A DNA stretch of 33,958 nucleotides from Acidimicrobiaceae bacterium (GTDB taxonomy: Bacteria > Actinomycetota > Acidimicrobiia > Acidimicrobiales > Aldehydirespiratoraceae): contig VXTM01000034.1 of assembly GCA_009837445.1 (NCBI GenBank), positions 77,344-111,301 on the forward strand, written 5' to 3'. A model generated the notes under the pieces. That model had not been told where the DNA came from. It saw nothing but the letters and a program-made list of their open reading frames with translations, and did no database searches. Position 1 is the stretch's first letter. Every line of letters starts with the position of its first letter. The position numbers and the translations under genes were made by a program. Shown here in pieces: positions 1-7,013 of the stretch.

Positions 1-67
1 GCGCCCGCGAACTGGCAGCGCAATGCACGCATACCGCCCAAAACGCTGCCAATTCGAGGCCGGGCGC
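1..67. repeat. Imperfect inverted repeat upstream of ddl
   Basis: The outer arms GCGCCCG (1-7) and CGGGCGC (61-67) and the inner arms around CTGGCAGCG (12-20) and CGCTGCCAA (44-52) pair into one long imperfect hairpin, with one mismatch and a 4-nt bulge. It ends 14 nt before the ddl start. It could be the terminator of a gene left of the window, or a leader structure for ddl. No T run follows. The left edge of the window prevents a decision. Confidence 0.4.
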
Positions 68-81
68 TAGCGTCGCTAGCC

Positions 82-1215
82 ATGGAGGACCGCAGGATCA
101 GGCTGGTGGTGCTGTTCGGCGGCCGATCCGCCGAGCACGACGTGTCCTGCGTGTCGGCCCGCCATGTAGTGGCCGCCGCCGACCCGGAGAGATACGCGGT
201 CGAACCCATCGGCATCACCCGGGAGGGCCGCTGGGTCCGGGCCGCCGAGGCCCTCGAGGCTCTCGGCGCCGGACCCGCCGCACTGCCCGAGCGGCTCAGC
301 GCGACCGGTCCCCGCGTGGACCCACTGCCGGTGCTGGCCGCCGGCGGCGGAGCGGGCGGGCCCACAGTGGTGCTGCCCATCATGCACGGCCCAATGGGAG
401 AGGACGGCACGGTCCAGGGACTGTTGGAGCTGGCCCAAGTCCCCTACGCCGGAGCGGGCGTGCTGGCGTCGGCTCTGTGCATGGACAAGACCGCGGCCAA
501 CACGATGCTGGCGGCCGCCGGCATCGCCCACACCCGCTGGCGGGCCCTCACCCTCGACGACCCTGCCGCCGACGCCGAACTGGGCCCGGTCCTCGACGGC
601 ATCATCGAGGATCTGGGCCTGCCGGTGTTCATCAAGCCGGCGAGCATGGGCTCCTCGGTGGGGATCACTAGGGCGTCCAGCCGCGAGGCGGTCGCCGAGG
701 GACTCCGCTTGGCCTGCCGCTACGACCGCAGCATCATCGTCGAGGAGGAGGCCCGGGCCCGCGAGATCGAGGTCGCCGTCCTCGGCAACGACGACCCCGA
801 AGCCAGCCTTCCCGGAGAGATAGTCCCTGGCGCCGAGTTCTACGACTACGCCGACAAGTACGAGGACGGGGCGGAGCTGTTGATCCCCGCCCCCCTCGAC
901 GCCGACGAGGTCACCGAGTGCCAGCGCATCGCCATCGACGCCTACCGGACCCTGCGGGTGGAGGGCCTGGCCCGGGTCGACTTCCTGTACGAGGACGGCC
1001 GCGACGGCCGCGGCGACCGGGGCTGGATGGTCAGCGAACTCAACACCATGCCGGGCTTCACGCCGATCTCGATGTACCCGAAGCTGTGGGCCGCCACCGG
1101 ACTCCCCTACCCCCAGCTAATCGACCGGCTCGTGGACCTCGCTCTGGAGCGCCACGCCCGGCAGGAGCGCCACACCCACACCGACCCCGAAGCCGCTTCT
1201 CGCACCGACGGGTAA
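82..1215 (+). CDS. ddl: D-alanine--D-alanine ligase
   Basis: Cytoplasmic ATP-grasp ligase that joins two D-alanines for the peptidoglycan stem peptide. The 377-residue product has the family landmarks in order: N-terminal GGRSAEHDVS (Glu18, substrate-binding glutamate), MDKTAAN near 134, the ATP-site lysine in FIKPASMGSSVG (Ser191/192), EFYDYADKY near 252-260, and the Mg-binding ELNTMPGFTPISMYP near 319-333. The tyrosine in EFYDY corresponds to the residue that is Tyr in D-Ala-D-Ala ligases and Phe in D-Ala-D-Lac ligases, so normal D-Ala-D-Ala activity is expected. The length fits the family. No Shine-Dalgarno precedes the ATG. A TAGCGT box at 68-73 lies 8 nt upstream, so the mRNA may be nearly leaderless. 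The gene is convergent with vapBC. Confidence 0.95.
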   Translation: MEDRRIRLVVLFGGRSAEHDVSCVSARHVVAAADPERYAVEPIGITREGRWVRAAEALEALGAGPAALPERLSATGPRVDPLPVLAAGGGAGGPTVVLPIMHGPMGEDGTVQGLLELAQVPYAGAGVLASALCMDKTAANTMLAAAGIAHTRWRALTLDDPAADAELGPVLDGIIEDLGLPVFIKPASMGSSVGITRASSREAVAEGLRLACRYDRSIIVEEEARAREIEVAVLGNDDPEASLPGEIVPGAEFYDYADKYEDGAELLIPAPLDADEVTECQRIAIDAYRTLRVEGLARVDFLYEDGRDGRGDRGWMVSELNTMPGFTPISMYPKLWAATGLPYPQLIDRLVDLALERHARQERHTHTDPEAASRTDG

Positions 1216-1223
1216 CCGAGCCA

Positions 1224-1240
1224 GCCCGTGCCGGCCGGGC
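1224..1240. terminator. Short GC hairpin between ddl and vapC
   Basis: GCCCG (1224-1228) pairs with CGGGC (1236-1240) around a 7-nt loop in the 33-nt gap between the two convergent genes. There is no T tract on either side, so it is only a candidate bidirectional terminator. Confidence 0.25.
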
Positions 1241-1248
1241 AACGAACG

Positions 1249-1653
1249 TCAGGAGTCGTCCGGTGGAACGATCACCTCGCACCGGGGGCCGTTGGATCGA
1301 GCGATGCGACGATCGAGGGTGATCAGCGGCCAGCCGAGCGTCTCGGCCAGGGCCACGTACCAGGCATCGTAGGTGGTGAGGTTGGCTCGGAGCTCCCACA
1401 CGCGCTCGGCGAAGGGAGCGAACGGGTAGCGCTCGATGTTGAGCCGGAGCAGGTCGCGGCACGCGGCCGTCGCTTCAAGGCGGGTGGCCCATCCGGACAG
1501 CTCCAGCCGGCGCAGCAGGTTGGTGGCTTCCGCCAAGGCCAATTCGGGAGCGGCCAGGGAAGCTCTAGTGATCGAAGCGCGAGCCCAAGGGCCGTCGGTC
1601 TGCGACTCGACCAGCGCGGCGACCAGCACCGACGAATCGACGACTGCGCTCAC
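1249..1653 (-). CDS. vapC: PIN-domain ribonuclease toxin, VapC family
   Basis: A 134-residue PIN-domain protein, the toxin of a type II toxin-antitoxin pair. VapC proteins are Mg-dependent RNases that cut tRNA or rRNA. The acidic pocket is visible: Asp in VVDSSVLVAAL at the N terminus, Glu in LALAEATNLLRR near 40, and Asp in TYDAWYVALAE followed by ITLDRRIA near the C terminus. Its start overlaps the end of the antitoxin gene by 4 nt (ATGA), the usual translational coupling of vapBC. Which RNA it cuts cannot be read from the sequence. Confidence 0.9.
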   Translation of the reverse strand: MSAVVDSSVLVAALVESQTDGPWARASITRASLAAPELALAEATNLLRRLELSGWATRLEATAACRDLLRLNIERYPFAPFAERVWELRANLTTYDAWYVALAETLGWPLITLDRRIARSNGPRCEVIVPPDDS

Positions 1654-1886
1654 TTGCGGTCGGAGTCGCGTGCCTCGAGGATGACCGAGCTTGGAATGGA
1701 AGTTCCCGAGGCTTCGACGCGGCGGCGCACCTCGTCCAGAACTGTCTCAATGGAAGGCAGGCCGGCGAGTCGTTCCAGCTCGCTGAGCAGGTACTCCTGC
1801 ATGGACTGGCGCTTGAGGGCGGCTCGCGCAGCCAGCTCGTCGCGGACTTCCTCGGGAACATTCCTGATGGTTATCTGGACCGGCAT
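1650..1886 (-). CDS. vapB: Ribbon-helix-helix antitoxin, VapB/FitA type
   Basis: Antitoxin partner of the downstream VapC. The N terminus (MPVQITIRNVPEEVRDELAA) is a FitA-like ribbon-helix-helix DNA-binding motif. The C-terminal part (RRRVEASG...) is the likely toxin-wrapping tail. An upstream in-frame start at 1925 would add 13 residues of unlikely sequence. The ATG at 1886 fits the family, has no Shine-Dalgarno, and lies 6 nt after a CAAAAT box that could serve as a -10 of a leaderless transcript. Product of 78 residues. Confidence 0.85.
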   Translation of the reverse strand: MPVQITIRNVPEEVRDELAARAALKRQSMQEYLLSELERLAGLPSIETVLDEVRRRVEASGTSIPSSVILEARDSDRK

Positions 1887-1895
1887 GCAAGCATT

Positions 1896-1913
1896 TTGCC
1901 AGCATTGCCAGCA
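1896..1913. promoter_or_regulatory. Tandem TTGCCAGCA repeats, putative vapBC operator
   Basis: Two head-to-tail copies of TTGCCAGCA (1896-1904, 1905-1913) lie immediately upstream of vapB over its presumed promoter. VapB-type antitoxins usually autorepress through such repeats. The assignment rests on position only. Confidence 0.45.
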
Positions 1914-2002
1914 ATTTGCAATCACCAGCTGGAGGCGATCTCGATGGGATTCTCGAAGGCCGTTGTGAGCCTCCGGTGTCCGCGGGCACTAGAACTTACG
2001 GC

Positions 2003-4375
2003 GTGATCGTCGAGTCGCTGGCCGGAAAGCGCATCGCCATCACCGGCGCGACCGGGTTCCTGGGGACCGCGCTGACCGAGCGCCTGCTGCGCTGCGTGCC
2101 CGACTGCGAGCTGGTGCTGGTGGTACGTCCGGGCCGCCGCGGCGCGACTCAACGGGTGCAGCGCGACGTGCTGCGCAACGACGCCTTTGGCCGCCTCCGA
2201 TCCGAGCTGGACCAGCCGGACTCGACCGAGACCTACGACGAGATGACGGCCCGGCGGGTGAAGGCCCTTGCCGGGGATGTGAGCACGGACGGGCTCGGGC
2301 TCGACGACGAAGGACGGGCCCTGCTGGCCAGCTGCGACATCGTGGTCCACTCGGCCGCCACCGTGAACTTCGACTCGGCTCTCGACGACGCGGTGGAGGT
2401 CAACCTTCTGGGACCGGCCCGGGTGGCCGCGGTCCTCGACGAGGCCGGCTCGAGGGCTCACATGATCGCAGTGTCGACCTGCTACGTGGCCGGTAGCCGG
2501 CGCGGCGCGGCTCCCGAGCAGCTCGTGGACGACTCCCCCTTCTTCACCGATGTCGGCTGGCGCGACGAGGTCGACAGCGCCCGCCGGGCCCGCCGCGACG
2601 CCGAGCAGGCCAGCCGCAGCCCGGAGCGCCTGGAGGCGCTGGCGGTCCAGGCCCGCCGGGAGCTGGGCGCGGCCGGCATCCCCGCGCTGTCCGAGAAGGT
2701 GGAGAGCCTGCGCCGCCGCTGGGTCGACGACCAGATGACCGCGGCGGGACGGGCCCGAGCCGCCAGCCTCGGCTTCCCCGACGCCTACGCCTTCACCAAG
2801 GCCCTGGGCGAGCGGGCCCTGGCCGAGACCCGCGGCGACATCGCGGTGAGCATCGTGCGGCCCTCGATCATCGAGTCGGCGCTGGCCGAGCCCTACCCGG
2901 GGTGGATCCGGGGGTTCCGCATGGCCGAGCCGGTGATCGCGGCCTACGCCCGGGGACTGCTCAAGGAGTTCCCCGGAGTTCCGGAGGGGATCATCGACGT
3001 GATCCCCGTCGACCTGGTGGTGGCCACCATCTTCGCGGTGGCCGCCCGCGGCCCCGTCGAGGACAGCCCCGACGTCACCCAGGTCGCCAGCGGGGCGATC
3101 AACCCGCTGAAGTACGGCAAGCTCTTCGACCTGGTGAGCAGATGGTTCACCGAGCACCCCGTCTACGACGAGTTCAACCAGCCGATCCCGGTGCCCCGGT
3201 GGTCCTTCCCGGGCCGCGGCAGAGTGGCCCGGCAGCTGCACCGGGCCCAACGGTCGCTGGAGACCGCCGACCGGGTGCTCACCGCGCTGCCCTTGAGGGG
3301 CCGCCACGCGGTGATGAGCGCCACCCTGGAGGAGCGCCGCCAGCAGCTCGAGCGGGCCAGCGAGTACGTCGAGCTCTACGGCGCCTACGCGGAGTGCGAG
3401 GCCATCTACCAGCTCGACCGTCTCCTGGCACTATGGGACTCGCTCGACGACGCCGACCGGTCGGAGTTCTGCTTCGACCCCCGCAGCGTGAACTGGACCC
3501 ACTACGTGCAGCAGGTGCATCTGCCGTCGATGGTGGAGCAGGCCCGGCTGAAGATGGCGCCCGGCGCCGGACCCGGCCGGACCCAATCGCGCTCGTCGCG
3601 GCTGCGCCGCCAGGTGCTGGACCCGCAGCGCCATCTGGCCGTGTTCGACCTGGAGAACACCCTGATCGCGTCGAACGTGGTGGCCAGCTATGCGTGGCTC
3701 GCCACCCGGGACCTCGACGACCTCGACCGGGTGCGCTTCGCGGCCCGCACGCTGGCGGAGGCGCCGAGGCTGCTGGCCCTGGACCGCCGCGACCGCAGCG
3801 ACTTCCTGCGCTACTTCTACCGGCGCTTCGAGGGCGCCTCGACGGACCGGCTCGAAGGCGACTGCGCCGAAATGCTCAGCGACCTGATCCTCACCAAGTC
3901 GTTCCCGCAGGGGATCCGCCGTATCCGGGAGCACCGCCAGGCCGGTCACATGACCCTGCTCATCACCGGGGCTCTGGACTTCGTGGTGGAGCCGCTGCGA
4001 CCGCTGTTCGACCACATCGTGGCGGCGGAGATGGGATCCAGCGACGGCACCTATGACGGTCGCCTGTTGAACGTGCCGCCCACCGGTGAGGCCCGCTACC
4101 AGACGCTGGCCGACTTCGCCGAGGCCCACGGCCTGGACCTGCGGGAGTCGGTGGCCTACGCCGACAGCACATCGGATCTGCCCATGCTGGAGGCGGTGGG
4201 CTTCCCGGTGGCGGTGAACCCCGAGACCAAGCTGGCCGCTCTAGCCCGGAGGCGGGGCTGGCTGATCGAGCACTGGGCCACCAGCGCCGGGGCCCCCAAC
4301 AAGCTGCTGCCCATGGGTCCCCGCAACCGCGGCCGCAGCCGGGCCCGCCAGCCAGAGCTAGTGAGGTCGGCTTGA
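2003..4375 (+). CDS. Fatty acyl-CoA reductase fused to a HAD-IB phosphatase-like domain
   Basis: A two-domain fusion of 790 residues. The N-terminal part is an extended SDR of the fatty acyl-CoA reductase (male-sterility/NAD_binding_4) type: nucleotide motif TGATGFLG at 14-21, catalytic YAFTK (Tyr262, Lys266), the VRPSIIESALAEPYPGWI signature near 285-302, and a FAR_C-like helical region near 450-515. It should reduce long acyl-CoA to aldehyde or alcohol with NADPH. From about 540 a HAD-IB domain follows: motif I DLENT (549-553), Thr655 of motif II, and DSTSD (721-725) of motif IV. Motif I has Glu where phosphatases have the second Asp, and the motif III lysine appears to be Arg698. GTG 2003 is preferred because the frame upstream to 1916 runs into the vapB control region and is unlike the family. 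The stop overlaps the next ATG by one base. Confidence 0.85.
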   Translation: MIVESLAGKRIAITGATGFLGTALTERLLRCVPDCELVLVVRPGRRGATQRVQRDVLRNDAFGRLRSELDQPDSTETYDEMTARRVKALAGDVSTDGLGLDDEGRALLASCDIVVHSAATVNFDSALDDAVEVNLLGPARVAAVLDEAGSRAHMIAVSTCYVAGSRRGAAPEQLVDDSPFFTDVGWRDEVDSARRARRDAEQASRSPERLEALAVQARRELGAAGIPALSEKVESLRRRWVDDQMTAAGRARAASLGFPDAYAFTKALGERALAETRGDIAVSIVRPSIIESALAEPYPGWIRGFRMAEPVIAAYARGLLKEFPGVPEGIIDVIPVDLVVATIFAVAARGPVEDSPDVTQVASGAINPLKYGKLFDLVSRWFTEHPVYDEFNQPIPVPRWSFPGRGRVARQLHRAQRSLETADRVLTALPLRGRHAVMSATLEERRQQLERASEYVELYGAYAECEAIYQLDRLLALWDSLDDADRSEFCFDPRSVNWTHYVQQVHLPSMVEQARLKMAPGAGPGRTQSRSSRLRRQVLDPQRHLAVFDLENTLIASNVVASYAWLATRDLDDLDRVRFAARTLAEAPRLLALDRRDRSDFLRYFYRRFEGASTDRLEGDCAEMLSDLILTKSFPQGIRRIREHRQAGHMTLLITGALDFVVEPLRPLFDHIVAAEMGSSDGTYDGRLLNVPPTGEARYQTLADFAEAHGLDLRESVAYADSTSDLPMLEAVGFPVAVNPETKLAALARRRGWLIEHWATSAGAPNKLLPMGPRNRGRSRARQPELVRSA

Positions 4376-5991
4376 TGGCTGCCGAGCGCCGGCAGCGCGC
4401 GCCGCGGCCCGGCCTGGTCCTGGACGTGGACCGGTCCACCCCGCCCATCCTGTTCCACCACGGCGAGGGCTTCCGCCTCGAGAGACTGCCCGCGGGCCGC
4501 AGCCGGGTGATCTATCCCGCCGAGCCCCTCCCGGGCCTCGCCGACCCTGAGGCGGCCATCCGCGACGCCCTGCTGAACCCCCTCGACTCCGACCCGCTGC
4601 CTGCCCTTCTGCGTCCGGGAATGAAGCTGACCATCGCCTTCGACGACATCTCGCTGCCGCTGCCGCCCATGCGCAGGCCCGACATCCGCCAGAGGGTGGT
4701 CGAGCAGGTCCTCGACATGGCCGCCGCCGCGGGGGTCGACGACGTGCACCTGATCGCGGCCCTGGCGTTGCACCGCCGCATGACCGACGACGAGTTGCGC
4801 CACGCGCTGGGCGAGCGGGTGTTCGACGCCTTCGCCCCCCAGGGCGCGCTGTACAACCACGACGCCGAGGACCCCGACGGCATGGTGGTGCTGGGCCGCA
4901 CCGACCACGACGAGCTGGTCACCATGAACCGGCGGGCCGCCGAGAGCGATCTGCTGGTGTACGTGAACATCAACCTGGTGGCCATGGACGGGGGCTGGAA
5001 GTCCACCGCCACCGGCCTGGCCGACTACTGGGCGCTGCGCCACCACCACAACGTGCACACGATGCAGCACTCCCGGTCGTTCATGGACCGGCCCCGTTCC
5101 GAGCTGCACCGCTCCAACTGGCGCCAGGGCGAGGTGATCAAGGCCAACGGACCGCCGATCTTCCAGATCGAGACCACCGTCAACAACAACACCTTCGGCT
5201 GGGACGGTCCCCTGGCCGTGCTCCAGAAGCGTGAGTGGGAGTGGACCGCCAGGGACCGGGCCTCGTTCATGGCCATGCAGGCCGGGCTCAAGGCGATGCC
5301 GCCGGCTGCCTGCCGCGGAGTGTTCAATCGCTGGCTGGCGCCCTACGAGATGACCTCGGTGCAGGCCGGGGCGGTGGAGCCGGTGCATGAGAGCACCACC
5401 GCCAACGTGCTGGCCCAGCACCTGGTGCCGGTTCAGGGACAGACCGACGTGCTCACCATGGGGCTGCCCTACATCTGCCCCTACAACGTGAACTCGGTGA
5501 TGAACCCGATCCTGGTCATGTGCCTGGGCCTCGGGTACTTCTTCAACCTGTACCGGGGCAAGCCGCTGGTGCGCGAGGGCGGGGTGGTCATCATGGGCCA
5601 CCCGACCCGCTGGGAGTTCCACCCCGCGCACCATCCCAGCTACATCGACTTCTTCGAGCAGCTCCTGGCCTCCACCACCGACCCGGCCGAGCTCGAGGCC
5701 AAGTACGAGGAGCAGTTCGCCACCGACGAGTGGTACGTGCACCTGTACCGCACCGGCTACGCCTACCACGGGGTGCATCCCTTCTACATGTGGTACTGGG
5801 GGGCGCACGCCCTGCAGTGGCTGGGACGGGTGATCGTGGTGGGCGGCGACCCGAGGGCGGTGCGGCGGATGGGCTTCCAGCCGGCGTCGACCCTGTCGGA
5901 CGCCCTGGAGATGGCCAGCGACGTGGTGGGGCCGTCGCCGACGATCACCCACCTGCACAACCCTCCGATCCTGATGGCCGACGTGGAGTGA
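4375..5991 (+). CDS. LarA-like (DUF2088, lactate racemase-type) protein, divergent
   Basis: A 538-residue protein whose first 240 residues resemble the LarA/DUF2088 fold. It has a FDDIS segment near 89-93, LALHRRMTDDELRHALG near 130-146 (His133 aligning with the first LarA active-site histidine), YNHD near 160, and GGWKSTATG (Lys209), equivalent to the GGxKS lysine that carries the nickel-pincer nucleotide in LarA. A cluster of histidines (223-225) follows. The histidine normally just before GGxKS (PHFFAG in LarA) is not visible; the sequence there is NLVAMD. LarA is about 425 residues, so the C-terminal half is extra. Its ATG shares one base with the preceding stop (TGATG), so it is translationally coupled. 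The substrate is unknown; the context suggests a lipid-related hydroxy acid or alcohol. No larB, larC or larE gene is in the window. Confidence 0.7.
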   Translation: MAAERRQRAPRPGLVLDVDRSTPPILFHHGEGFRLERLPAGRSRVIYPAEPLPGLADPEAAIRDALLNPLDSDPLPALLRPGMKLTIAFDDISLPLPPMRRPDIRQRVVEQVLDMAAAAGVDDVHLIAALALHRRMTDDELRHALGERVFDAFAPQGALYNHDAEDPDGMVVLGRTDHDELVTMNRRAAESDLLVYVNINLVAMDGGWKSTATGLADYWALRHHHNVHTMQHSRSFMDRPRSELHRSNWRQGEVIKANGPPIFQIETTVNNNTFGWDGPLAVLQKREWEWTARDRASFMAMQAGLKAMPPAACRGVFNRWLAPYEMTSVQAGAVEPVHESTTANVLAQHLVPVQGQTDVLTMGLPYICPYNVNSVMNPILVMCLGLGYFFNLYRGKPLVREGGVVIMGHPTRWEFHPAHHPSYIDFFEQLLASTTDPAELEAKYEEQFATDEWYVHLYRTGYAYHGVHPFYMWYWGAHALQWLGRVIVVGGDPRAVRRMGFQPASTLSDALEMASDVVGPSPTITHLHNPPILMADVE

Positions 5992-6009
5992 TCGGGAGGG
6001 CCTGAACTG

Positions 6010-6963
6010 GTGGGGATGGCGCACGACCTGGGCCTGATGCGGGTGGCTCGCCGCCTGCCGTCGCCGGTGGGTGCCTTGCGCGCTCGCTCCTTCCCGCTGC
6101 GAGCGCCGACTGTTCCCCGGGGGGTGGAGCCGCTTGAGGAGCTGGAACGCACCGGCGCCGGATTCGACACAGACTGGTCCCGCCGCTGGCCGGCCCGGAT
6201 GTGCCGGGCCGCCATCGTCGAGGGCCCGATGCGGGCCATGGTGCAGGTGCTGGCCTCGCCCAGCCGGCGGGGCGCCGACCGGCTGGCCGACCTGGAGGGC
6301 CCGCTGATCTTCGCGGCCAACCACCACAGCCATATCGACACTCCCCTGCTGCTCACGTCGATCCCCGAACCGTGGCGCCACAAGATCGTGGTGGGCGCGG
6401 CGGCCGACTACTTCTTCGGCACGCGGGTGGCCGGCGCGACGGCTGCCCTGGTGATGGGGGCCATCCCCATCGAGCGGGCCCGGGTGGGCCGCCGGTCCGC
6501 CGATCTCGCTGCGGCGCTGATCGACGACGGCTGGAGCCTGCTGATCTACCCCGAGGGCGGCCGCAGCCCCGACGGCTGGGGACAGCCGTTCCGGGGCGGG
6601 GCGGCCTACCTGTCGGTGCGCTGCGGGGTGCCGGTGGTACCGATCCATGTGGGCGGCACCGGCAGCATCCTGCGCAAGGGCCGCACCATGCCCCAGCCCG
6701 CGGAGGCGACCGTCACGTTCGGCACCCCGATGCGGCCGGAGGAAGACGAGCGGGCGCCCCGGTTCGCGTCCCGGATCGAGGACGCGGTGACCGCGCTGGC
6801 CGACGAGGCCAGCACCGACTGGTACTCGGCCCGCAAGCGGGCCCACGCCAGCGCCAGCGGCACCCTCACCGGCCCCGAGGTGGGCATCTGGCGCCGCCAG
6901 TGGGCCCTAGGCGGCCGCCGCCGCACCCCGTCCACCCGCGCCCGCCGCTGGCCCGACCTGTAG
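6010..6963 (+). CDS. Lysophospholipid/glycerolipid acyltransferase, PlsC family
   Basis: A 317-residue acyltransferase of the PlsC (LPLAT) family, transferring an acyl group from acyl-CoA or acyl-ACP to a lysolipid or other alcohol. The catalytic HX4D motif is NHHSHID (His105, Asp110), and the acceptor-binding EGxRS motif is YPEGGRSPDG (180-189), followed by GVPVVPIHVGG. The start is GTG 6010 with GGGAGGG at 5994-6000, or ATG 6016. The gene begins 18 nt after the LarA-like gene, so it is the third member of the operon. The C-terminal tail is arginine-rich. It could acylate a glycerophosphate, an alkyl-glycerol or a fatty alcohol; the neighbouring acyl-CoA reductase makes an ether- or wax-type product worth considering. 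Confidence 0.85.
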   Translation: MGMAHDLGLMRVARRLPSPVGALRARSFPLRAPTVPRGVEPLEELERTGAGFDTDWSRRWPARMCRAAIVEGPMRAMVQVLASPSRRGADRLADLEGPLIFAANHHSHIDTPLLLTSIPEPWRHKIVVGAAADYFFGTRVAGATAALVMGAIPIERARVGRRSADLAAALIDDGWSLLIYPEGGRSPDGWGQPFRGGAAYLSVRCGVPVVPIHVGGTGSILRKGRTMPQPAEATVTFGTPMRPEEDERAPRFASRIEDAVTALADEASTDWYSARKRAHASASGTLTGPEVGIWRRQWALGGRRRTPSTRARRWPDL

Positions 6964-7001
6964 CCCCGGGCCTTCCCGGATCAGGCAGCGATCTCCGCTC
7001 G

Positions 7002-7007
7002 TAGGCT
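7002..7007 (+). promoter_or_regulatory. -10 box for aconitase (TAGGCT)
   Basis: TAGGCT ends 6 nt before the ATG at 7014. No Shine-Dalgarno is present, so transcription probably starts at the start codon (leaderless). Confidence 0.55.
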
Positions 7008-7013
7008 GGTCGT

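Noticed and set aside
1916..2002. Longer N terminus of the acyl-CoA reductase fusion from ATG 1916
   Set aside because: The extra 29 residues are not family-like and overlap the vapB repeats; GTG 2003 begins directly before the nucleotide-binding strand.
1922..3307. Minus-strand open frame opposite the acyl-CoA reductase
   Set aside because: Low-complexity Gly/Val/His/Arg composition, no start context, full overlap with a recognisable gene.
4156..6846. Minus-strand open frame of 896 codons opposite the LarA-like and PlsC genes
   Set aside because: Composition is dominated by Gly, His, Val, Arg and Gln with no domain; it is a GC-driven shadow of two well-supported plus-strand genes.
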